Assembly (NCBI GenBank): GCA_947166165.1
Contig: CAMVDK010000011.1
Coordinates: 1 to 20,995 of the forward strand
DNA: 20,995 nucleotides
Source of the DNA: an uncultured Porphyromonadaceae bacterium
GTDB lineage: Bacteria > Bacteroidota > Bacteroidia > Bacteroidales > Muribaculaceae
Direction: 5' to 3'
A model generated the notes under the pieces. The model did no database searches, was not told the origin of the DNA, and saw only the letters and a program-made list of their open reading frames with translations. Below, in pieces: positions 1 through 7,080 of the stretch (position 1 is its first letter; each line of letters starts with the position of its first letter). A program made the position numbers and the translations under genes.

Positions 1-2140
1 CCATCATGATTTCGGGGCGCTCGTTGAGCTTGGCCAGGAACTTGTTGGCATCGGCGTTGAATTCCGACATCGGACGGTCTTGCATGTCCTCGAGCACGAG
101 ATTCACGCTGCTGTTGGAGCCGTAGCCCGGCACCTGAGGCATCTGGAAGGGAATCACCAGGGCGTTTTTGATATCCCTGCAGTCTAAAGCGAAGCGGCCA
201 TACACCAGCTCGATATAGTGGTTCATGCCCGGGCGGTCGTCCCAGTTCTTCAGGCGGATGATGAGCGTGGCGTAGCAGCTGCCCGAGCGGTCGGCCATCA
301 TGCCATAGCCGCTGACCACGGCGTAGCTTTCGAGTTCGGGTATCTTCTTCACCTTCTCCTCCACCTTTTTGACAATCTCTTCGGTCTCGTGCAGGGTGCA
401 TCCCTCGGGTGCGCGCACCTCGGCGAAGAACACGCCCTGGTCCTCTTGCGGCACCAGGCCCGAAGGCAGGCCCCGCATGAAGATGACGAGCAGCACCGCG
501 GTGACGGCCAGCAAGATGCCCGAAATCACCGGACGCTTGATGAAGCGTGACACGCTCTTCTTGTATTTCTTGAGGATGGCGTTGTAGCTGGCGGTGTAGG
601 CCTTGGTGACGTAGTAGTTCAGGTTTTTCTTCTCCTTCCCGTCGTTGGAGTAGCGCATCATGATGGCACACAGGGCGGGGCACAGCGTCAAGGCCGACAC
701 GCACGACAGTCCCACCGACGAGGCCAGCGTGACACCGAACTGGGTGAAGAACGAGCCCGACGTGCCCGGCATGAAGGCCACAGGGATGAACACGGCCATA
801 AACACCAGCGTGCACGAGATGACGGCCACCGACACATCGCTCATGGCCTCGCGCGTGGCTTGCCGGGCGTCGGTGACGCCAGCCTCCATCTTGGCCATCA
901 CGGCCTCGACCACCACGATGGCGTCGTCGACCACGGTACCGATGGCGAGCACAAGCGCGAAGAGCGTGAGGATGTTCAGCGAGAAGCCTGCAAGCGAGAC
1001 GATGGCAAAGGTGCCCAGCAACGACACGATGATCGAGATGGACGGGATGACCGTAGCCTTGAAGTTCTGCAAGAAGAAGTAGACCACCAGAATCACCAGG
1101 ATGATGGCGATGACCAGCGTCTCCACCACATTGTGGATGGCGGCGAAGAGGAAGTCGTCGCTCGTTTCGAGGATCTCGAACTCCAACCCGGCGGGCATGG
1201 TGGGCTTGAGGTCTTCATAGAGCTTGTTGATGCGGGCGTTGACCTCGGTGGCATTGGCCCCGGGAGCCTGAAACACCATGTAGATGCAGCCCGGCTTGCC
1301 ATCGATGTTGGAGGTGTAGTTATAGCTCACGGCACCGATTTCCACCTCTGCCACATCGCTCAGGTGGAGCAGGTGCCCGCCGTCGCTGGTGCGCAGCACG
1401 ATGTCGTTGAACTCCTCGACCGACTTGAGCGTGCCCTTGTACTCCATCGAGTACTGGTAGGCATTCTCGCTCTGCTCGCCCAGCGAGCCGGTGGCAGCCA
1501 CAAAGCTCTGTCCGCCGATGGCCGCGAACACGTCGTTAGGCTCCAGCCCGTACTGCGCCATCACATCGGGCTTGAGCCAGATGCGCAGGGCGTAGGTGTT
1601 GCCGAGCGACACCACGTCGCCAACACCGGTGATGCGCGACAGCCGCGGCTTGACGTTGATGTCGATGTAGTTGGCTATGAAGTCGGTGTCGTACTTGCCG
1701 TCGACGCTCTTCAATGCTCCGATGTGCAGGATGTTGCTCTGCTGCTTCATGACCTGCACGCCCACTTTGTTCACCTCGGCCGGCAGCAGGGCCATGGCCC
1801 GGCTGACGCGGTTCTGCACATTCACGGCGGCAAGGTCGGCGTCGGTGCCTTGCTCGAAATACACCTGTATCGACACATCGCCTGACGACGAGGCCGAACT
1901 GGTGATATAGGTCATGCCCGGCACGCCGTTGATGTTCTCTTCGAGCGGCTGCACCACCGCCTTCATGATGGTGTTGGCATCGGCTCCGGTGTAGGAGGTC
2001 GACACGCGCACCGTGGGCGGTGCGATGTTGGGGTATTGCTCGATGGGGAGCGTGTTGATGCAAATCAGGCCCACCAGTGTGATGACAATCGATATCGCGC
2101 ATGCCATCACATATCGCTTGATGAAGATGTTGTTCTTCAT
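1..2140 (-). CDS. RND (HAE1/AcrB-type) multidrug efflux pump, C-terminus cut by window edge
   Basis: Inner-membrane proton-driven drug exporter, the pump subunit of a tripartite efflux system. About 713 residues are visible with no internal stop; AcrB relatives are near 1,040, so the last third lies off the left edge. The start begins MKNNIFIKRYVMACAISIVI, which combines the amphipathic N-terminus with the first membrane helix. Family signatures follow: LPIEQYPNIAPP (about 31-42), TGADA (51-55) and GTDADLA near 98. The membrane motif GTVVDDAIVVVE carries the paired aspartates D405-D406, equivalent to the proton-relay Asp pair in AcrB helix 4. The start lies 9 nt after the stop of the membrane fusion gene, so the two are surely co-transcribed. 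An outer-membrane TolC-like gene would be expected next, beyond the edge. Substrate specificity cannot be read from the sequence. Confidence 0.96.
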   Translation of the reverse strand, partial: MKNNIFIKRYVMACAISIVITLVGLICINTLPIEQYPNIAPPTVRVSTSYTGADANTIMKAVVQPLEENINGVPGMTYITSSASSSGDVSIQVYFEQGTDADLAAVNVQNRVSRAMALLPAEVNKVGVQVMKQQSNILHIGALKSVDGKYDTDFIANYIDINVKPRLSRITGVGDVVSLGNTYALRIWLKPDVMAQYGLEPNDVFAAIGGQSFVAATGSLGEQSENAYQYSMEYKGTLKSVEEFNDIVLRTSDGGHLLHLSDVAEVEIGAVSYNYTSNIDGKPGCIYMVFQAPGANATEVNARINKLYEDLKPTMPAGLEFEILETSDDFLFAAIHNVVETLVIAIILVILVVYFFLQNFKATVIPSISIIVSLLGTFAIVSLAGFSLNILTLFALVLAIGTVVDDAIVVVEAVMAKMEAGVTDARQATREAMSDVSVAVISCTLVFMAVFIPVAFMPGTSGSFFTQFGVTLASSVGLSCVSALTLCPALCAIMMRYSNDGKEKKNLNYYVTKAYTASYNAILKKYKKSVSRFIKRPVISGILLAVTAVLLVIFMRGLPSGLVPQEDQGVFFAEVRAPEGCTLHETEEIVKKVEEKVKKIPELESYAVVSGYGMMADRSGSCYATLIIRLKNWDDRPGMNHYIELVYGRFALDCRDIKNALVIPFQMPQVPGYGSNSSVNLVLEDMQDRPMSEFNADANKFLAKLNERPEIMM

Positions 2141-2149
2141 GATGGCTCG

Positions 2150-3325
2150 TTATTTGTCTTTCTTTGGTTCAGTTGCGAAGAGCACACGCTGCCCTTCCTG
2201 CACATTGTTGGCCCCGGTGGTGACGATGCGGTCGCCCACATTCAGGCCCTGGGTCACAATCACGTCCTTGCCATTGCCGGCACTGGTGGTGACTACGGCA
2301 ACGGCGGTGGCGGTGCTGTCGGGCTTCACCTTGTAGACCAGCGACTTGTCTTGCAAGCGCACCACGGCCACCTGGGGAATCACCATCACATCGTCGTAGT
2401 TCAAGGGCAGCACGACAGTGCCTTGTATACCCGAATAGAGGAGGCCGTCGGGGTTGGGGAACGAGGCTTTGCACGACAGCGACCCGGTGGCGGCGTCCAC
2501 CACACCGGTCAAGGTGGTGACGCGTCCCTTGTGCGAATATTCGGTGCCGTTCTTCATCACGAAGGTCACATCGGGCAAGGCGGCAATCAGCTTGTCTTTG
2601 CTGTCCTTTGTGGCACCCGCCGAGACCGCTTCCTCGAGCAGCGACTCCGTGACCGAGAACCACGCCTCCATCTTCTGGTTACCGCTGACGATGGTCATCT
2701 GCGTCATGGGCGACACCTGGTCGCCAGCTCGGACGGCGATTTCGCCCACTATGCCCGACACCGGCGAGGTGAGCGTGCAGAAGCCCAGATTGACGCGCGC
2801 CCGGCTCACGGCCGCCTGCGCCTGCGTGACCGAGGCCTTGGCCTGGCCCACGGCAGCTTGCGCCTGGCGGTAGGTGTTGAGCGAGTTCTCGAGCGTGTAA
2901 CTGCTCACGATTTGCTTGTCGTAGAGGTTCTTGTTGCTTTCATACTCCAGCTTCGCGCTGCCAGCTTGAGCCTGGGCGGCCTGCAGATTGGCCTGGGCGG
3001 CCTGCAGGTTGGCTTGGGCCGACTGCAGCTCGCTCTGCGCGTTGCGCGAGTCAATCACAAACAGCGTCTGCCCACGGCTCACCCGCTGGCCTTCGGTGAC
3101 GCAGATGCGCATCAACTGGCCACTCACCTGGGGCGAGATGGAAACATCAGCCTGGCCTTTCATCTTGGCGCTGAATTTGATGGGATACTCGATGTTGGAC
3201 TTTTCAACCGTTATCGTCTCGAACGACGACTCCGTCTCCTGCGGGACGTCGGGCCCACACGCTGCAAGACTCATCGCTGCACACAGCAGCACGCTGCACT
3301 TCAATAATCGACTTTGTACTGACAT
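2150..3325 (-). CDS. RND efflux periplasmic adaptor (membrane fusion protein), lipoprotein
   Basis: Adaptor that bridges the inner-membrane pump and the outer-membrane channel. The 391-residue length is normal for AcrA/MexA-type proteins. The signal ends in the lipobox SLAAC with the lipidated Cys at residue 23. The first half of a lipoyl-like domain lies around 60-93 (ISPQVSGQLMRICVTEGQRV), then an Ala/Gln-rich alpha-helical hairpin (about 96-179), then the second lipoyl half (LTSPVSGIVGEIAVRAGDQV, about 185-204). Beta-barrel and membrane-proximal domains follow. The hairpin contains a near-perfect heptad duplication (QANLQAAQANLQAAQ) encoded by a 21-bp tandem repeat. It is the first gene of the operon, with a candidate promoter about 200 nt upstream. 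No regulator gene lies next to it. Confidence 0.95.
   Translation of the reverse strand: MSVQSRLLKCSVLLCAAMSLAACGPDVPQETESSFETITVEKSNIEYPIKFSAKMKGQADVSISPQVSGQLMRICVTEGQRVSRGQTLFVIDSRNAQSELQSAQANLQAAQANLQAAQAQAGSAKLEYESNKNLYDKQIVSSYTLENSLNTYRQAQAAVGQAKASVTQAQAAVSRARVNLGFCTLTSPVSGIVGEIAVRAGDQVSPMTQMTIVSGNQKMEAWFSVTESLLEEAVSAGATKDSKDKLIAALPDVTFVMKNGTEYSHKGRVTTLTGVVDAATGSLSCKASFPNPDGLLYSGIQGTVVLPLNYDDVMVIPQVAVVRLQDKSLVYKVKPDSTATAVAVVTTSAGNGKDVIVTQGLNVGDRIVTTGANNVQEGQRVLFATEPKKDK
2970..3032. repeat. 21-bp tandem repeat inside the adaptor hairpin
   Basis: Two adjacent 21-bp units (2970-2990 and 2991-3011) differ at one base. A third, degenerate unit (3012-3032) follows. The unit length keeps frame and encodes the heptad QAxLQAA of the coiled-coil hairpin, so expansion or contraction would change hairpin length by two helical turns without a frameshift. 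Confidence 0.8.
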
Positions 3326-3442
3326 AGTATAATAATCTGTATTAATTCAATAAGAATGACAATCATTTCCTATCAAGCTGTAAACCAGGCAAATAACTGT
3401 CGTTTTCACACACGATTGTTGATTCATGCCGTGCGTGCTCTT

Positions 3443-3520
3443 CGAGTGGGAACACACATCGCCGCATTGCGAGCCATAGCCCCACGGCCGGCTATAGTGG
3501 TGAGCATTCCAGTTCACTCG
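3443..3520 (-). ncRNA. Possible structured 5' leader element of the efflux operon
   Basis: On the transcribed strand an outer helix pairs 3512-3520 with 3443-3453 (nine pairs with a 2-nt bulge). An inner helix pairs 3490-3497 with 3474-3481 (eight pairs, one of them G-U) around an 8-nt loop. The element would begin only a few nucleotides after the transcript start expected from the promoter at 3534-3541. I do not recognise it as a known riboswitch class. It is a fold proposed by eye and could be chance. Confidence 0.3.
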
Positions 3521-3533
3521 CCCATTTAAAGTG

Positions 3534-3541
3534 CAAAGTTA
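3534..3541 (-). promoter_or_regulatory. Candidate -7 promoter element of the efflux operon
   Basis: The minus strand reads TAACTTTGC, matching the Bacteroidetes -7 consensus TAnnTTTG with the common following C. No good TTTG -33 box is seen at the usual spacing, so this rests on the -7 element alone. It would drive the adaptor and pump genes. Confidence 0.45.
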
Positions 3542-3646
3542 CAATAAAATTCTGAATTGAGCGCCCAACATTGCATATTAAGGCGATTTTTTTTGCTAAG
3601 TTGCAAGTTGTGTGGCACTGCAGGTTGTGCGATTCACATAAAAATC

Positions 3647-3678
3647 CCCGCGGGCACTTCGGCAGTCGTGCCCGCGGG
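3647..3678 (-). terminator. Rho-independent terminator after the PepSY-like gene pair
   Basis: Perfect 11-bp inverted repeat (3647-3657 with 3668-3678, arm CCCGCGGGCAC) around a 10-nt loop. On the minus strand it is followed by GATTTTTATG, a short U-run. It starts about 38 nt past the stop of the gene ending at 3717 and separates that unit from the efflux operon. Confidence 0.85.
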
Positions 3679-3716
3679 AACTTGTGATGTTACCACTATC
3701 GAAGGGGGGCAAGCCC

Positions 3717-4148
3717 TTAGTCGTCGATGTCCACCACGCGGAAGTCGCGGGTGTACTCGATGTCGAGCCCGTTGTTGAGCTTGATTTCATAGCCTCGACG
3801 GTTGCGGTCGAGGTCGATGATTGCGGTGCCGGGGAAGGTGGCGCGCACATGAGCCTTGATTTGCTCGGGTATGAGGGCCGTGGGCACTTGCGAGGTCTTG
3901 CAGTCGAACTCCTTCCAGTTGCCTTGCTTGTCGAACTCCACCTTCTCGCCGCTCTCATAGACGATGGTGTAGTCGTCCCAGTCCATGGTCACAATCAGGG
4001 GGACTTTGTTGGCAAAATGCTGCTTGAGCAGCGTCTGGGCTGCTGCGGGCAGCTGGTTGTAGGTGATCACCTGGTCGTGGTCGGCTTTGGCATTGAACCC
4101 CATGAGCAGCATGGCTACCAATGCAACGATTGTCTTGAAGCCTTTCAT
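3717..4148 (-). CDS. Exported PepSY-like (DUF2874) protein
   Basis: Small exported protein of 143 residues. It begins MKGFKTIVALVAMLLMGFNA with a signal peptide and a likely cleavage after AKA, giving a soluble periplasmic product. The body holds two copies of the PepSY-like fold (PF11396, formerly DUF2874). In each, a helix with a pattern like LPAAAQTLLKQHF or IPEQIKAHVRATFPG is followed by a strand-rich half with YESGEKVEFDKQGNW or YEIKLNNGLDIEY. The family is common in Bacteroidetes and its biochemical role is unknown. An in-frame GTG two codons upstream (4152-4154) could serve as start, but the ATG gives the normal MK signal-peptide start. It is the second gene of a pair with a related lipoprotein 77 nt upstream. 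Confidence 0.88.
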   Translation of the reverse strand: MKGFKTIVALVAMLLMGFNAKADHDQVITYNQLPAAAQTLLKQHFANKVPLIVTMDWDDYTIVYESGEKVEFDKQGNWKEFDCKTSQVPTALIPEQIKAHVRATFPGTAIIDLDRNRRGYEIKLNNGLDIEYTRDFRVVDIDD

Positions 4149-4225
4149 TGTCACAATCTTTTTTTATGGTTAAACTTTATTGAATATTGTCGGTGCGATT
4201 CAGCACATGGTGTCCACCTGCTCCA

Positions 4226-4657
4226 TCAATCGTCCATCTCCATCAGGGCGCCTTGGCTGTTGAACTTGAGTTCCAATCCGCTTGCCAGGTCCACATCGTA
4301 GCCATTGCTTTCCTTGTCGATTTTGGTGATGGCCACACCGGGGAAATTGGCATTCAGGTAGGTGGCGATGGGCGCGGGCACCAAAGCCGCGGGCACCGAG
4401 GCGGCGGCACACGACACCTGGTCCCACGTGTGGTCGGAGTCGAATTTGACGATGGTGCCATCGTTGAGCGTGACGTCGTATTCCCAGCCTAGCAGCCCCA
4501 GGTCGCGCTGCGCATAGGTCATGGTGCTGCCCACAAAATTCTGCTGGATAAACACCTGGATGTCCTGTGGCACCTCGGCCACCGGCACGGACTGATCGTC
4601 GCAACTGGCCAGCGCCAGGCAGGCAAGGGCGATTGTAGAAAGGAGGGTTCTGTTCAT
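4226..4657 (-). CDS. PepSY-like (DUF2874) lipoprotein
   Basis: A 143-residue paralogue of the next gene. The N-terminus MNRTLLSTIALACLALASCD is a lipoprotein signal with lipobox LASC (Cys 19), so the product should be membrane-anchored in the periplasm or at the surface. Two tandem PepSY-like repeats follow: the first ends WEYDVTLNDGTIVKFDSDHTW, the second NGYDVDLASGLELKFNSQG. A related lipid-anchored and soluble pair suggests cooperating or subfunctionalised periplasmic proteins. Function is unknown; the acidic residues near the strands suggest cation or ligand binding, but this is inference. A candidate promoter lies about 80 nt upstream. Confidence 0.88.
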   Translation of the reverse strand: MNRTLLSTIALACLALASCDDQSVPVAEVPQDIQVFIQQNFVGSTMTYAQRDLGLLGWEYDVTLNDGTIVKFDSDHTWDQVSCAAASVPAALVPAPIATYLNANFPGVAITKIDKESNGYDVDLASGLELKFNSQGALMEMDD

Positions 4658-4734
4658 AAAACTGATTTTGGCTATTAGACGTGCAACACTGCTTTGCGTT
4701 TAATTCCGCTCGGCAGAGTTTCGCATTTATGTTG

Positions 4735-4742
4735 CAAAAATA
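4735..4742 (-). promoter_or_regulatory. Candidate -7 promoter element of the PepSY-like gene pair
   Basis: The minus strand reads TATTTTTGC, matching TAnnTTTG plus C. It lies about 78 nt upstream of the lipoprotein start. No convincing -33 TTTG is visible. Confidence 0.45.
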
Positions 4743-4874
4743 CTATCAATTGTTCAGTCATATGCACTTTTGCCTATTAAAAAAACTTAAGGTGCGGCAT
4801 AAGGCGGATTCTCAGGCAGCAGCGCTTATGCCATTATTACAAGGCCAATACATGGTATTACGGATAAGCAACAA

Positions 4875-4899
4875 ATGGCCACCTGCTCGAGGTGGCCAT
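4875..4899 (-). terminator. Likely terminator after the first LRR-dockerin gene
   Basis: Perfect 10-bp inverted repeat (arm ATGGCCACCT) with a 5-nt loop, about 100 nt past the stop at 5001. On the minus strand it is followed by TTGTTGCTTATCC, U-rich but broken. Termination of the LRR transcript is the simplest reading. Confidence 0.6.
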
Positions 4900-5000
4900 C
4901 ACTGGCAACAAACTGATTGTTGTCGGCTAGACGGTGCATTTCATGGTTTCCTTTTTATGAAGAACTTTATCACTGTGTGTTTTCCAGGTTTTATGATTGC

Positions 5001-7001
5001 TCACTGCTCAAGGATGATGTTGATGAGCAGGTTGACGTCGACGATGTCGGGCGTTCCGCTGCCGTCGAGGTCGGGATTGCCCACCACTTGGCTGGGAGCG
5101 ACGTTTTCGAGGATGAGGTTGATGAGCAGGTTGACGTCCTCGATGTCGACGTTGCCGTCGCCGTTGATGTCACCGTCGGGCGCGGGCTGCTCGACGTCGA
5201 TTTCGACGATGTTGTCGAACAAGGCCCAGTTGCCGGTGGTGGCGTAGGCCTGCTTGCTGCCGCGCGGCACGCGCAGGGTGGCGTTGGCGTAGACGCTGGA
5301 GGTGACGTTGCCGTCGGCGTCGGTCGACACGTCGAAGCTCACGCCGGGGCCTACGGGCGGCACGGGGTTGAGGCTGGTGACCTCGATGATGGCCGGGCAG
5401 CCGAGGAAGGCCTGCTCGTAGATGCTGTCGAGGCCGGCTCCGAGCGTGACGCGCTCGAGCACGGGGTTGGTGGCGAAGGCGTTGGCGGCGATGGTCTTGA
5501 GGCTGGCTCCGGTGATGACCGTCTTCACGCGGCCATAGCGCACGGCCTGCTCGCCGATGGTCCTGACGGAGGCTGGCACATTGAGCGTGGAGTCGGGTTT
5601 GCCGCAAGGCACAGCCAGCAGCTGGGTGAGGGCTTTGTCGTAGAGGCATCCGTCCACCGTGGTGTAGTGCTCGTTGCCGTCAGCCACCTGGATTTCGGGC
5701 AGCGCGTAGGTGCCCACGGCGATGCCGATGCCTATGCTGCTCGTGGTGGCGGGAATCACCAGCTCGTTCAGTTTCGTGCAGTTGAAGAAGGTGAGGCCGT
5801 CGAGGGTGGTGAGGCTTTCGGGCAGGTTCACCGTGGGGAGGGCCCGGCAGCCGAAGAAGGCGGCCCGGCCGATGCGCTCCATGTGATTCATCGTCACCGA
5901 GGTCAGCGAGGTGCAGCTCTGGAAAGCAAAGTCGCCGAGGTATTTCACGTTCTTGAGGTCGATCGACGTGATGGCGAGGTTGCCGAAGGCGCGCTCGCCC
6001 ACCGTCTCTAGCCCGTCGTTGATGGTGATGCTGGTCAGGTTGGGGGCATAGGAGAAGGAGTTGTAGCCGATTCGCTTGAGTGTGCTGGGGAACTTGACGC
6101 TGGTGATGCCGCTGTAGTTGAAGGCGAAGTCGCCAATCTCAACGAGTCCCTCGGGGAGCGTGATGCTCCGCAGCGCGTCGCTGTCGAAGAAGCAGTAGGC
6201 CGGAATCTCGGTCTGGCCGCCGCCCAGGGTGACGCTGGTGAGGTTGAACTCGCAGGCTCCGAACGAGCCGTTGCCCAACTGGCAGCCGTAGGGGATGCTC
6301 ACCGACCGGAGCTCGAGGCACTCGTAGAAGGCGTAGGCGCCGATGCGCGTCATGCCGTTGTGGAAGGTGATGGTCTGCAGGCCGGAGTGATTCTGGAAGG
6401 CGTAGTCGCCGATGCTCTTGATGAACGACGGCACGGTGTAGCTGGTCACCGGTCGCTGGACGAACCACGACGTGGTGGTCTTGCCGCCGGGGAAGAACGT
6501 CAGCTCGCTTTTGTCCTTGCTCACGAGCACACCGTCGGAGTTGCTGTCGTCGCTGGCGGTGAGCACGGTGAGCAGCGGGTTGGCGGGGTCGCACTTGAAG
6601 GCTTTGAGCTTGTTGCACGAGAAGGTGCCCAGACCGAAGTTAACCAGGTTGGGGCCGATAGTGACCGAATTGCCGTTCACTGAGCGGAAGGCCCAGTCGG
6701 CGAGATAGGTGTAGCTGGCGGGAATCACCAGGTCGCCCGACAGGGTGGCGTCCTGCATGGCGCGCTCGCCTACGCCGACCACGGTGTAGGTCTTGCCATT
6801 GTAGGTCACCGTCTCGGGCAGCGTGCCGCTGATGCCGCTGTAGGCGGTGTACTGGTTGCCGCTGATGGGACGCTGGATTTCGACCTTGGCATTGGCCGCG
6901 TCGACCACGTTGTAGAAATAGGTGCCCGACTGGAAAATCTGGGCGTTGCCCATGGCGCAGGCCATTGCGGCAAGCAGGAGTAGAGTGGATTTTAATTTCA
7001 T
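5001..7001 (-). CDS. Secreted BspA-like LRR_5 protein with C-terminal dockerin-like module
   Basis: A 666-residue exported protein. The signal peptide is MKLKSTLLLLAAMACAMGNA. A beta-rich N-terminal segment carries NGKTYTVVGVGERAM. Most of the protein (about 45-560) is BspA-type leucine-rich repeats of about 23 residues, for example IGDYAFQNHSGLQTITFHNG, DFAFQSCTSLTSVTM and IGRAAFFGCRALPTVNLPES. Such repeats form an extended curved scaffold used for binding hosts, matrices or other cells. Residues 611-666 form a dockerin type I-like module with two calcium loops, DINGDGNVDIED and DLDGSGTPDIVD, each followed by a VNLLINxILE helix. No T9SS sorting domain, catalytic domain or transmembrane anchor is visible. 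It lies 79 nt downstream of a close paralogue. The ligand is unknown. Confidence 0.93.
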   Translation of the reverse strand: MKLKSTLLLLAAMACAMGNAQIFQSGTYFYNVVDAANAKVEIQRPISGNQYTAYSGISGTLPETVTYNGKTYTVVGVGERAMQDATLSGDLVIPASYTYLADWAFRSVNGNSVTIGPNLVNFGLGTFSCNKLKAFKCDPANPLLTVLTASDDSNSDGVLVSKDKSELTFFPGGKTTTSWFVQRPVTSYTVPSFIKSIGDYAFQNHSGLQTITFHNGMTRIGAYAFYECLELRSVSIPYGCQLGNGSFGACEFNLTSVTLGGGQTEIPAYCFFDSDALRSITLPEGLVEIGDFAFNYSGITSVKFPSTLKRIGYNSFSYAPNLTSITINDGLETVGERAFGNLAITSIDLKNVKYLGDFAFQSCTSLTSVTMNHMERIGRAAFFGCRALPTVNLPESLTTLDGLTFFNCTKLNELVIPATTSSIGIGIAVGTYALPEIQVADGNEHYTTVDGCLYDKALTQLLAVPCGKPDSTLNVPASVRTIGEQAVRYGRVKTVITGASLKTIAANAFATNPVLERVTLGAGLDSIYEQAFLGCPAIIEVTSLNPVPPVGPGVSFDVSTDADGNVTSSVYANATLRVPRGSKQAYATTGNWALFDNIVEIDVEQPAPDGDINGDGNVDIEDVNLLINLILENVAPSQVVGNPDLDGSGTPDIVDVNLLINIILEQ

Positions 7002-7043
7002 TGTGATGATAGTTTGGCAATATTGGTTATGAGAAATATAAGA

Positions 7044-7073
7044 TTCCGGGCGGGCGTGGCGACCCGCCCGGAA
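7044..7073 (-). terminator. Hairpin between the two LRR-dockerin paralogues
   Basis: Perfect 11-bp GC-rich inverted repeat (7044-7054 with 7063-7073, arm TTCCGGGCGGG) with an 8-nt loop, starting 8 nt past the stop of the upstream paralogue. The minus strand continues TCTTATATTTCTC, U-rich but imperfect. No -7 element is evident between this hairpin and the start at 7001. It may therefore be a leaky terminator or an mRNA-stabilising stem that lowers expression of the second gene. Confidence 0.7.
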
Positions 7074-7080
7074 CGGCGAT

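Larger units (their letters stand above)
3326..3716 (-). other. Intergenic region: efflux-operon leader and upstream terminator
   Basis: No credible gene lies in these 391 bases. The stretch holds the downstream terminator of the PepSY-like gene (3647-3678), a candidate promoter for the efflux operon (3534-3541) and about 200 nt of leader. Within the leader, 3443-3520 can form two nested helices. The 115 nt closest to the adaptor start (3326-3440) are AT-richer and show nothing recognisable. Confidence 0.7.
4658..5000 (-). other. Intergenic region between the LRR genes and the PepSY-like pair
   Basis: No gene is supported in these 343 bases. The right part carries a 10-bp perfect inverted repeat (4875-4899) that likely ends the LRR transcript. 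The left part carries a candidate -7 promoter element (4735-4742) for the lipoprotein gene. Open frames crossing this stretch are continuations of antisense readings of the LRR gene. Confidence 0.7.

Noticed and set aside
860..1885. 341-codon plus-strand open frame opposite the RND pump
   Set aside because: It is antisense to the pump, whose motifs are clear. The His/Asp-rich translation looks like a mirror reading.
2036..3307. 423-codon plus-strand open frame opposite the adaptor gene
   Set aside because: Antisense to a lipoprotein adaptor with intact lipobox and hairpin. The translation is rich in His, Arg and Gly without a recognisable family.
3440..3530. A known riboswitch (cobalamin, TPP or SAM type) in the efflux leader
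   Set aside because: None of the conserved cores of these classes could be recognised; only a by-eye fold is supported.
4917..6011. 364-codon plus-strand open frame opposite the first LRR gene
   Set aside because: The Val/Asp/Gly-rich translation is the antisense shadow of dockerin and LRR codons.
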